This document shows positions 1 to 5,535 of a stretch of DNA of 7,425 nt, in pieces; position 1 is the stretch's first letter; every line of letters starts with the position of its first letter. The translations under genes and the position numbers were made by a program. The notes under the pieces are model-generated. The model was not told the DNA's origin. It worked only from the letters and a program-made list of their open reading frames with translations, and searched no databases. This stretch comes from Rhodobacter sp. (GTDB taxonomy: Bacteria; Pseudomonadota; Alphaproteobacteria; Rhodobacterales; Rhodobacteraceae), in contig DPZQ01000020.1 in NCBI GenBank assembly GCA_003536295.1, positions 1-7,425 on the forward strand, written 5' to 3'.

Positions 1-1131
1 TTGCCTGTAGTGCGGCGTGCAGAAATGCTGGCCGAGCTGATGCGCCTTAAGTCCAATATTGCAGTGGCGGGCAGCCATGGCAAAACCACGACGACCACGA
101 TGGTGGCCACTTTGCTTGAAAAGGGCGGCTTTGATCCGACGGTGATCAACGGTGGCGTGATCCATGCTTACGGGTCAAATGCACGCGCGGGTGCGGGCGA
201 ATGGATGGTGGTCGAAGCGGACGAGTCCGACGGCTCATTCAATCGGTTGCCTGCAACCATCGCGATTGTGACCAATATAGATCCAGAACATATGGAACAT
301 TGGGGTAGTTTTGACGCGTTGCGCAAAGGGTTTTTGGATTTCGTCTCGAATGTGCCGTTTTATGGTTTGGCTGTATGTTGCACTGACCACCCCGAGGTGC
401 AAACCCTGGTCGGACGCGTCACGGATAGGCGTATCGTGACATTTGGTTTTAACGCCCAAGCTGATGTGCGCGGCATCAATTTGCGCTTTGAAGATGGGAC
501 GGCCTATTTCGACGTGGCATTGCAATCCGAGGGCGAAGAGCAAATGATCCGCGATCTAATCCTACCGATGCCGGGCGATCACAATGTTTCAAACGCTTTG
601 TCGGCCATTGCAGTGGCGCGCCATTTGGGCATGAGCGGCGATGCTATTCGTACGGCCCTCGCCTCATTTGGGGGAGTGAACCGCCGTTTTACCCGCGTAG
701 GGACGGTGGGTGGTGTCACGGTTATTGATGATTACGGTCATCACCCTGTTGAGATCATCGCCGCCTTGCGCGCCGCCCGCCAATCGACCAAAGGGCGTAT
801 CATTGCGGTGCACCAGCCTCACCGTTTCACTCGCCTGTCGAACCTGTTCGAAGATTTCTGCACCTGTTTTAATGAAGCGGACATCGTCGCTATAGCTGAA
901 GTTTATAGTGCAGGCGAAAATCCGATTGCAGGGGCCACGCGCGAAAATCTGGTTGAAGGGTTGATCGCCCACGGCCACCGTCATGCGGTGGCCGTTTCAA
1001 ATGAAGGCGATCTAGAAAAGCTGGTGCGTTACAATGGAAAGCCCGGTGATCTGGTGATTTGCCTTGGTGCTGGTAGTATTTCAGCTTGGGCCAGCAATTT
1101 GGTGCAAAGATTGGATGATAGTAGGAGCTAA
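1..1131 (+). CDS. murC: UDP-N-acetylmuramate--L-alanine ligase MurC, 5'-truncated by the window edge
   Basis: This cytoplasmic Mur ligase adds L-Ala to UDP-MurNAc using ATP, the first step of the stem peptide. The 376 visible residues carry the P-loop AGSHGKTTT (residues 23-31), the acidic EADESDGSF motif (72-80), TNIDPEHMEHWG (91-102), the GVNRRF segment (225-230) that begins the C-terminal domain, DDYGHHPVE (243-251), HQPHRFTR (271-278) and LGAGSI (355-360). Full MurC is about 470 residues, so roughly the first 95-100, including the N-terminal UDP-binding Rossmann domain, lie before base 1. The TTG at base 1 is therefore an internal Leu codon, not the start. The P-loop reads GSHGKT where the family usually has GTHGKT, a conservative change. 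The stop is TAA at 1129-1131. The reading frame is intact throughout, and the MurC identity (rather than MurD/E/F) is supported by the DDYGHHP and HQPHR motifs. Confidence 0.97.
   Translation: MPVVRRAEMLAELMRLKSNIAVAGSHGKTTTTTMVATLLEKGGFDPTVINGGVIHAYGSNARAGAGEWMVVEADESDGSFNRLPATIAIVTNIDPEHMEHWGSFDALRKGFLDFVSNVPFYGLAVCCTDHPEVQTLVGRVTDRRIVTFGFNAQADVRGINLRFEDGTAYFDVALQSEGEEQMIRDLILPMPGDHNVSNALSAIAVARHLGMSGDAIRTALASFGGVNRRFTRVGTVGGVTVIDDYGHHPVEIIAALRAARQSTKGRIIAVHQPHRFTRLSNLFEDFCTCFNEADIVAIAEVYSAGENPIAGATRENLVEGLIAHGHRHAVAVSNEGDLEKLVRYNGKPGDLVICLGAGSISAWASNLVQRLDDSRS
971..995 (+). repeat. Perfect 10-bp inverted repeat inside murC
   Basis: ACGGCCACCG (971-980) and CGGTGGCCGT (986-995) are exact reverse complements around a 5-nt loop (TCATG). 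In RNA this would be a very stable GC-rich hairpin. It encodes the stretch HGHRHAVAV of MurC and ends 136 nt before the end of the stop codon. No T-run follows, so it is not a terminator. Confidence 0.8.
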
Positions 1132-1145
1132 ACGGGGCTTTTTTT
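1126..1145 (+). terminator. Weak terminator-like element at the murC stop
   Basis: AGCT (1126-1129) can pair with GGCT (1136-1139) across a 6-nt loop, giving a 4-bp stem with one G-U pair, directly followed by a run of seven T (1139-1145). The stem overlaps the murC stop codon. It is much weaker than the element after ftsZ, but shares the GGGGCTTTTTT ending. At most it would cause partial termination or pausing before murB. Confidence 0.25.
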
Positions 1146-1198
1146 GCTTTTTGTGCAGCTATCTTGCGGTCTGGGCCAAGTTTGCTTATCCTTCAGCT

Positions 1199-2146
1199 AT
1201 GATTAAATCCTTTCCCCTAGTGCGTGGCACTTTAAGCGAAAACCGCTCCCTTGCCGACCTGACATGGTTGCGCGTTGGCGGGCCTGCAGAGTGGCTTTTT
1301 CAACCTGCAGATTTGCAAGATTTACAATCTTTTTTGGGTGCTTTGGACCCTGATGTTGCCCTTTTTCCCATGGGGGTTGGCAGCAATCTAATCGTGCGGG
1401 ATGGAGGCGTTTCGGGGGTTGTTGTGCGTTTGGGGCGTAGTTTTAACCAGGTCACTATTGACAGGCCTTTGGTGCGGGCAGGGGCTGGAGCGCTCGATGC
1501 GCATGTGGCGCGCCGCGCCGCCGAAGCAGGGCTGGATTTGACTTTTTTACGCACGATCCCGGGCACGATCGGGGGGAGCGTGCGGATGAATGCGGGCTGT
1601 TACGGGGCCTATGTGGCGGATCATCTTGTCTCTGTCGATGTGGTGGAGCGCGACGGGCATTTGGCGACGTTTCCGGCAAAACTGCTTGATCTTTCCTACC
1701 GCCACTCAAGATTGCCCGAAGGGGCGGTGATCGTCTCGGCCCTGATGCGCGCCCCTCCAGGCGACCCAGCGCAATTGTTAGCCCGCATGAATGATCAGAT
1801 TGCCAAACGTGATGCCAGCCAACCCACCAAAGAGCGCTCGGCTGGCTCAACCTTTCGTAATCCTGCAGGTTTTTCCAGCACGGGCCAGCCTGTCGACAGC
1901 CAAGAGCTGAAAGCTTGGAGTGTCATTGACAAAGCCGGTTTGCGCGGTGCAAGCCTAGGGGGGGCGCAGATGTCACCCAAACATTCCAACTTTATGATTA
2001 ATAAGGGCGGCGCTTTGGCGCAAGATTTAGAAGATTTGGGTGAATTGGTGCGAAAAAAGGTTTTCGAAACCCAAGGAATTACGTTAGAATGGGAAATCAT
2101 TCGCGTCGGAACCAATTTGGCGCGCACAAAAGCTCACAACAAGTGA
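1199..2146 (+). CDS. murB: UDP-N-acetylenolpyruvoylglucosamine reductase MurB (type II)
   Basis: This FAD enzyme reduces UDP-GlcNAc-enolpyruvate to UDP-MurNAc with NADPH in the cytoplasm. The 315-residue product shows the N-terminal TWLRVGGPAEW motif (22-32), the FAD-binding GVGSNLIVRDGG (59-70), PGTIGGSVRMNAGCYG (121-136), YRHS (167-170), AGSTFRNP (215-222) with Ser217 as the likely general acid, and LEWEIIRVG near the end with Glu299 as the likely catalytic Glu. The length and the absence of the extra loop of E. coli-type enzymes indicate type II. The frame is open back to 1064, but homology to MurB begins only at the ATG at 1199, so that start is chosen even though no clear Shine-Dalgarno precedes it. 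The upstream in-frame ATG at 1115 would add a hydrophobic 28-residue stretch not expected in MurB. The gap to murC is 67 bp and to ddl 32 bp. Confidence 0.94.
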   Translation: MIKSFPLVRGTLSENRSLADLTWLRVGGPAEWLFQPADLQDLQSFLGALDPDVALFPMGVGSNLIVRDGGVSGVVVRLGRSFNQVTIDRPLVRAGAGALDAHVARRAAEAGLDLTFLRTIPGTIGGSVRMNAGCYGAYVADHLVSVDVVERDGHLATFPAKLLDLSYRHSRLPEGAVIVSALMRAPPGDPAQLLARMNDQIAKRDASQPTKERSAGSTFRNPAGFSSTGQPVDSQELKAWSVIDKAGLRGASLGGAQMSPKHSNFMINKGGALAQDLEDLGELVRKKVFETQGITLEWEIIRVGTNLARTKAHNK

Positions 2147-2154
2147 GCAATTTA

Positions 2155-2167
2155 GGGGCCAAGCCCC
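2155..2167 (+). promoter_or_regulatory. Small GC hairpin in the murB-ddl gap
   Basis: GGGGC (2155-2159) pairs perfectly with GCCCC (2163-2167) around a CAA loop. The hairpin ends 3 nt before the GAGG ribosome binding site of ddl (2171-2174). No T-run follows, so it is not an intrinsic terminator. It may influence ribosome access to ddl or mRNA stability; that role is inference. Confidence 0.45.
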
Positions 2168-2178
2168 ATTGAGGCAGA

Positions 2179-3102
2179 ATGGCGAGCATTGCGAACAAAG
2201 CAAAGCTTCGCGTGGCAGTAGTGATGGGAGGGCTTTCCGCTGAGCGGGACGTCTCATTATCGACAGGGCGTGAATGTGCCCTAGCTTTGCGAAGCGCAGG
2301 ATATGATGTGATCGAGGTTGACGCCGACCGAGACTTGGCTCAAGCCTTGCGCGCGATCTCCCCTGATTTTGTTTTTAACGCACTGCATGGCCGCTACGGC
2401 GAAGATGGGTCGGTGCAGGGGCTTTTTGAATGTATGGGCTTGGCCTATACGCATTCGGGGGTCTTGGCTTCGGCCCTTGCTATGGATAAAACCCGCACCA
2501 AAGAAGTCTACCGCGCCGCAGGCCTGCCTGTTTTAGAGGGTATACTAAGCCCTGCCGCCGAAGTGCGTGTGCGCCATGTGATGGTGCCACCCTATGTGGT
2601 CAAACCTAATAGCGAAGGCTCGTCCGTGGGGGTCTATATCGTGCATAATAAGGCTGATGCCCCTCCCGCCCTCGGTCCCGAGATGCCTGAAACCGTGATG
2701 GTTGAAGCCTATGGTAGGGGCCGCGAAATGACCGTTTCGGTGATGGGGGAACGCGCGCTTTGTGTCACGGATATTATCACCAACGGCTGGTATGATTATG
2801 CGGCCAAATATACGGTGGGTGGCTCGTCGCATGTGGTGCCGGCCAAACTGCCTGATGCTATCACCAACGCCTGCCTTGATTACGCTTTGCGTGCGCACCG
2901 CGCTTTGGGGTGCCGTGGCCTGAGCCGCACAGATTTTCGCTGGGACGAGGCGCGCGGACTGGCTGGGCTGGTGCTTTTGGAAACCAACACTCAACCGGGC
3001 ATGACGCCCACGTCGCTTAGCCCCGAACAGGCCGCTATATGCGGGATCTCATTTGCCGACCTGTGTGATTGGATGATTAAGGACGCCTCATGCAACCGTT
3101 GA
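2179..3102 (+). CDS. ddl: D-alanine--D-alanine ligase (Ddl, B type)
   Basis: This ATP-grasp ligase makes the D-Ala-D-Ala dipeptide that MurF uses. Motifs in order over 307 residues: GGLSAERDVSL (17-27) with Glu22; HGRYGEDGSVQG (70-81); VVKPNSEGSSVGV (140-152), containing the ATP-binding Lys142 and the Ser-rich loop; VEAYGRGREMTVSV (175-188); YDYAAKY (205-211), Tyr211 matching the Tyr of the E. coli DdlB Ser-Tyr-Glu triad; SRTDFR (249-254); and LLETNTQPGMTPTSL (266-280) with metal and substrate ligands Glu268 and Asn270 and Ser279. The Tyr supports D-Ala rather than D-lactate specificity; this is inference from family knowledge. Length is normal. The ATG at 2179 follows GAGG (2171-2174). The 3' end overlaps ftsQ by 13 bp. 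A Thr between Glu268 and Asn270 (ETN) where Val, Ile or Ala is common is a small oddity. Confidence 0.96.
   Translation: MASIANKAKLRVAVVMGGLSAERDVSLSTGRECALALRSAGYDVIEVDADRDLAQALRAISPDFVFNALHGRYGEDGSVQGLFECMGLAYTHSGVLASALAMDKTRTKEVYRAAGLPVLEGILSPAAEVRVRHVMVPPYVVKPNSEGSSVGVYIVHNKADAPPALGPEMPETVMVEAYGRGREMTVSVMGERALCVTDIITNGWYDYAAKYTVGGSSHVVPAKLPDAITNACLDYALRAHRALGCRGLSRTDFRWDEARGLAGLVLLETNTQPGMTPTSLSPEQAAICGISFADLCDWMIKDASCNR
3079..3083 (+). promoter_or_regulatory. Ribosome binding site of ftsQ inside ddl
   Basis: AAGGA lies 6 nt before the ATG at 3090, within the last codons of ddl. It decides the ftsQ start and means ftsQ initiation occurs on message still being translated for ddl, consistent with coupling across the 13-bp gene overlap. 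Confidence 0.7.
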
Positions 3103-3992
3103 TCGCCCCCAAGCGCCATCAAAACAACCCATCTGCCCGGCGGGATCCTGCCCCAAGTCGCGGCTCTTACCGTTTGCAACGGTTTTTGCTAAACCCTTGG
3201 GTGCAGGTGTTCTTGCGCTTAGGCGTGCCGATTTTGATTATTACCTTGCCGTTTGCTGTTTACTTTTCAGACACGGCGCGCCGCACAGCAGCAATGACTT
3301 TTGTGCAAGAGATGAAGCACACCATTGAAGAGCGCCCAGAATATCAAGTCACACTGATGTCGATTGACGGGGCATCGCCCGAGTTGACCGACGGGGTGCG
3401 TCGCGCCTTGGCATTAGAGCTGCCGATCAGCTCATTCCACATAGACCTTGCGGCCTTGCGTGCTCAGATCGAAAATCTTGACGCAGTGGCACATGCGGAT
3501 TTGCGTATCAATACGGGTATTTTGCAAGTGAGCATCAGCGAACGCGCGCCTGCACTTGTTTGGCGCTTGCAAGATGGGTTGCAGCTTTTAGATGCAACAG
3601 GGCGACGCTTGGCCTTGTTGCGCGCCCGCACTGATCGTATGGATCTGCCCCTTATCGCGGGTGAAGGGGCCAATTTAGCCGCTCAGGAGGCCCTAAGGCT
3701 TTTGATGGTCGCGGGCCCTTTGTCTCCTCGTCTGCGCGGTTTGGTGCGGGTGGGGGCGCGGCGCTGGGATATGGTGCTTGACCGTGGCCAGCGGATTTTA
3801 TTGCCGCAAAATGACCCTGAAAACGCTCTTAAGCGCCTGATCGCGCTTGATCAGGCGCAAAGTCTTTTGGCGCGTGATGTGCCTGTCATTGATTTACGCA
3901 TCACCGCGCGCCCTGTGTTGCAGCTCTCACCGCAAGCGTTGGAAGTATTGCGCCGTAAAAATGACAATTTGTCGGTTGGGACCAAGTTATGA
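3090..3992 (+). CDS. ftsQ: Cell division protein FtsQ (DivIB/FtsQ family)
   Basis: FtsQ is a bitopic inner-membrane protein that connects the early ring to late divisome proteins (FtsB, FtsL, FtsWI) in the periplasm. The 300-residue product has a basic cytoplasmic tail (about 1-38, with SYRLQRFLLNPW just before the membrane), one transmembrane helix (about 39-60), a POTRA-like domain (about 86-155: VTLMSIDGAS, then ADLRINTGILQVSISERAPALVW) and the FtsQ/DivIB beta domain to about residue 280. The sequence is diverged, as is usual for FtsQ, but its place between ddl and ftsA and the SERxPAxVWR segment make the call secure. The ATG at 3090 lies inside ddl and is preceded by AAGGA (3079-3083), 6 nt away. 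The 3' end overlaps ftsA as ATGA. A perfect 10-bp inverted repeat lies within the coding sequence at 3833-3858. Confidence 0.94.
   Translation: MQPLIAPKRHQNNPSARRDPAPSRGSYRLQRFLLNPWVQVFLRLGVPILIITLPFAVYFSDTARRTAAMTFVQEMKHTIEERPEYQVTLMSIDGASPELTDGVRRALALELPISSFHIDLAALRAQIENLDAVAHADLRINTGILQVSISERAPALVWRLQDGLQLLDATGRRLALLRARTDRMDLPLIAGEGANLAAQEALRLLMVAGPLSPRLRGLVRVGARRWDMVLDRGQRILLPQNDPENALKRLIALDQAQSLLARDVPVIDLRITARPVLQLSPQALEVLRRKNDNLSVGTKL
3833..3858 (+). repeat. Perfect 10-bp inverted repeat inside ftsQ
   Basis: GCGCCTGATC (3833-3842) and GATCAGGCGC (3849-3858) are exact reverse complements around a 6-nt loop (GCGCTT). The segment encodes RLIALDQA of FtsQ and ends 134 nt before the end of the ftsQ stop codon. 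No T-run follows. The RNA hairpin would be strong enough to matter for ribosome or polymerase movement, but no role is demonstrated. Confidence 0.8.
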
Positions 3993-5362
3993 AAGATCTT
4001 TATAACGCTCAGCGGATGATGCGAAATATGCGCAAAATGGCATTACAAAAGGGGGCTATTGCGCTTTTGGACGTGGGTTCATCTAAAATCACCTGTTTGA
4101 TCCTGCGCTTTGATGGCGAAGTTCGCCCTAGCGATCTAGTCGATGCGCAAGCCCTGTCGAGTGCGGTGGGTACCCAAGGAGTGGGGCCTAATTTTGCGAG
4201 GCAGGCGCTGTTTCGGATCATTGGGGCCTCGACCACGAAGTCGCGTGGGGTGGGCTTTGGTCAGATCGAAGTGATGAATGAGACCGAGCGGGCGATCCGC
4301 ACCGTTGTGCAAGCTGCGCAAAAGATGGCCAATCTGAAAGTTGACCAAGCCATTGCCTGCTTTTCGGGGGCAGAGCCGCGCAGTTACGGTTTGGTGGGTG
4401 AAACGCAGGTGCGTGAAAGCTTTGTATCTGAGCAAGATTTGGCGCGGGTTTTTGCTGCTTGTCATATGCCTGATTTGGGTATCTCTCGCGATGTTTTGCA
4501 TGCGCAGCCGGTAAATTTTGTTCTTGATGCGCGCACAGGACTGTCTGATCCGCGCGGCCAGTCTGGTACTCGTTTAGCCTGCGACATGCATCTTTTGACT
4601 GTTGAGACAAACGCCATTCAAAACTTGGCATATTGTATTAAACGGTGCGATCTCGAATTGGCGGGAGTTGCATCATCTGCCTATTTATCAGGACTTTCAA
4701 GCCTTGTTGAAGATGAGCAAGAGTTGGGGGCGGCTTGCATTGATATGGGTGGCGGTACCACGGGCGTGTCTATATTTGTCAAAAAACATATGATCTATGC
4801 CGATAGCGTTACAATGGGGGGTGATCATATCTCCTCTGATATTTCAAAAGGGTTGCAAGTGCCATTGGCTATGGCTGAGAGGATCAAAAATATGCATGGC
4901 GGCGTGCAAGCCACGGGCATGGATGACCGCGAGATGATCGCAATCTCGGGGGATAGCGGCGATTGGGACAAAGATCGTCGCCAAATTAGCCGCACGGAAT
5001 TAATCGGTATTATCCGCCCCCGCGTCGAAGAGATTTTAGAGGAAACCCGGGCTAGATTAGACGCAGCGGGTTTTGAACATTTACCAAGCCAGCAAATTGT
5101 TTTGACGGGCGGGGCGGCCCAGCTGCCAGGGATGGACGGATTGGCGGGAAAAATCCTAGGCCCTAGGGTGCGCTTGGGGCGGCCTATGCGCATTAATGGC
5201 CTACCACAAGCGCTGACGGGCTCTGCTTTTTCTTCGATTGTGGGGGCCTGTTTATTTGCGGTGCAGCCTCAAGATGAATGGTGGGATTTTGATGTCCCTT
5301 CGGAACGCTATCCCGCGCACTCGTTAAAGCGGGCGTTGAAATGGTTTGGTGACAATTGGTGA
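3989..5362 (+). CDS. ftsA: Cell division protein FtsA, actin-like membrane tether of FtsZ
   Basis: FtsA polymerises on the inner membrane, binds the FtsZ C-terminal peptide and recruits later divisome proteins. In the 457-residue product the actin-fold ATP-binding elements are phosphate 1 (LLDVGSSKITCLI, 26-38), phosphate 2 (CIDMGGGTTGVSIF, 250-263) and the adenosine motif (IVLTGGAAQLPGM, 370-382). The SHS2/1C subdomain lies between the two phosphate motifs. The C-terminal SLKRALKWFGDNW (445-457) is a cationic amphipathic helix with Leu446, Leu450, Trp452, Phe453 and Trp457, the expected membrane-targeting sequence. A basic N-terminal extension of about 20 residues precedes the fold. A stretch at about 45-72 looks longer than I recall for roseobacter FtsA. 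Its ATG overlaps the ftsQ stop by 4 bp, implying translational coupling; only a weak GGGA (3978-3981) precedes it. Confidence 0.97.
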   Translation: MKDLYNAQRMMRNMRKMALQKGAIALLDVGSSKITCLILRFDGEVRPSDLVDAQALSSAVGTQGVGPNFARQALFRIIGASTTKSRGVGFGQIEVMNETERAIRTVVQAAQKMANLKVDQAIACFSGAEPRSYGLVGETQVRESFVSEQDLARVFAACHMPDLGISRDVLHAQPVNFVLDARTGLSDPRGQSGTRLACDMHLLTVETNAIQNLAYCIKRCDLELAGVASSAYLSGLSSLVEDEQELGAACIDMGGGTTGVSIFVKKHMIYADSVTMGGDHISSDISKGLQVPLAMAERIKNMHGGVQATGMDDREMIAISGDSGDWDKDRRQISRTELIGIIRPRVEEILEETRARLDAAGFEHLPSQQIVLTGGAAQLPGMDGLAGKILGPRVRLGRPMRINGLPQALTGSAFSSIVGACLFAVQPQDEWWDFDVPSERYPAHSLKRALKWFGDNW

Positions 5363-5376
5363 CCGCAATATGCGGT
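5362..5376 (+). promoter_or_regulatory. Short hairpin directly after ftsA
   Basis: ACCGCA (5362-5367) pairs with TGCGGT (5371-5376) around a 3-nt ATA loop, starting at the last base of the ftsA stop codon. No T-run follows within a few bases, so it is more likely an mRNA 3'-end stabilising or processing element, or a protein site, than a terminator. Confidence 0.4.
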
Positions 5377-5443
5377 GAATTACCTCTAACTATGAAAAAT
5401 TAGTTTAATTTCTGTCTATATTTGGTAGTTTATGTTTTTTTTA

Positions 5444-5472
5444 GTGACCTTCGCAAATAAACCCGATAGAAT
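5444..5472 (+). promoter_or_regulatory. Candidate sigma-70-type promoter for ftsZ with an overlapping GANTC site
   Basis: A -35 element GTGACC (5444-5449) and a -10 element TAGAAT (5467-5472, five of six consensus bases) are separated by an ideal 17 bp. The predicted start is near 5479, leaving a leader of about 57 nt that includes the ftsZ ribosome binding site. The region upstream (5388-5460) is AT-rich, unlike the flanking genes. A GAATC (GANTC) site at 5469-5473 overlaps the -10 element, as in promoters controlled by CcrM methylation and GcrA in Caulobacter. The elements are seen directly; activity is inference. Confidence 0.5.
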
Positions 5473-5485
5473 CACCCCCAAGTCG

Positions 5486-5498
5486 CGCAAAAGTTGCG
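5486..5498. repeat. Inverted repeat between ftsZ promoter and start codon
   Basis: CGCAA (5486-5490) and TTGCG (5494-5498) are perfect reverse complements around AAG. In DNA it could be a small operator. In the leader RNA of the candidate promoter it would form a 5-bp hairpin about 23 nt before the Shine-Dalgarno. CGCAA also occurs at 5452-5456 and in the hairpin after ftsA. Confidence 0.4.
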
Positions 5499-5535
5499 AT
5501 AAAAATTGGGCAGTTTTATAAAGAGGCAAATAGGC

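Noticed and set aside
1..3. TTG at base 1 as the murC start
   Set aside because: The preceding N-terminal domain of about 95-100 residues is missing and the frame is open at the edge, so the gene is cut by the window.
1064..1198. Extended murB start giving a 360-residue protein
   Set aside because: The extra N-terminal residues have no MurB homology and overlap murC in another frame; family similarity begins at the ATG at 1199.
1284..1310. CCTGCAG repeated twice near the start of murB
   Set aside because: Short, far apart, and encoded by similar Pro-Ala dipeptides; chance repeat.
1455..1850. Minus-strand open frame of 131 codons within murB
   Set aside because: Arg/Pro/Ser-rich with no recognisable motif, fully opposite a conserved gene; a shadow of murB codon usage.
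4136..4631. Overlapping minus-strand open frames of 121 and 137 codons within ftsA
   Set aside because: Two frames open at once opposite conserved FtsA, low-complexity products, no initiation signals.
5506..5535. TTG start ten codons upstream for ftsZ
   Set aside because: The added residues are translated from the promoter/leader and ribosome binding site; FtsZ similarity starts at MALNL.
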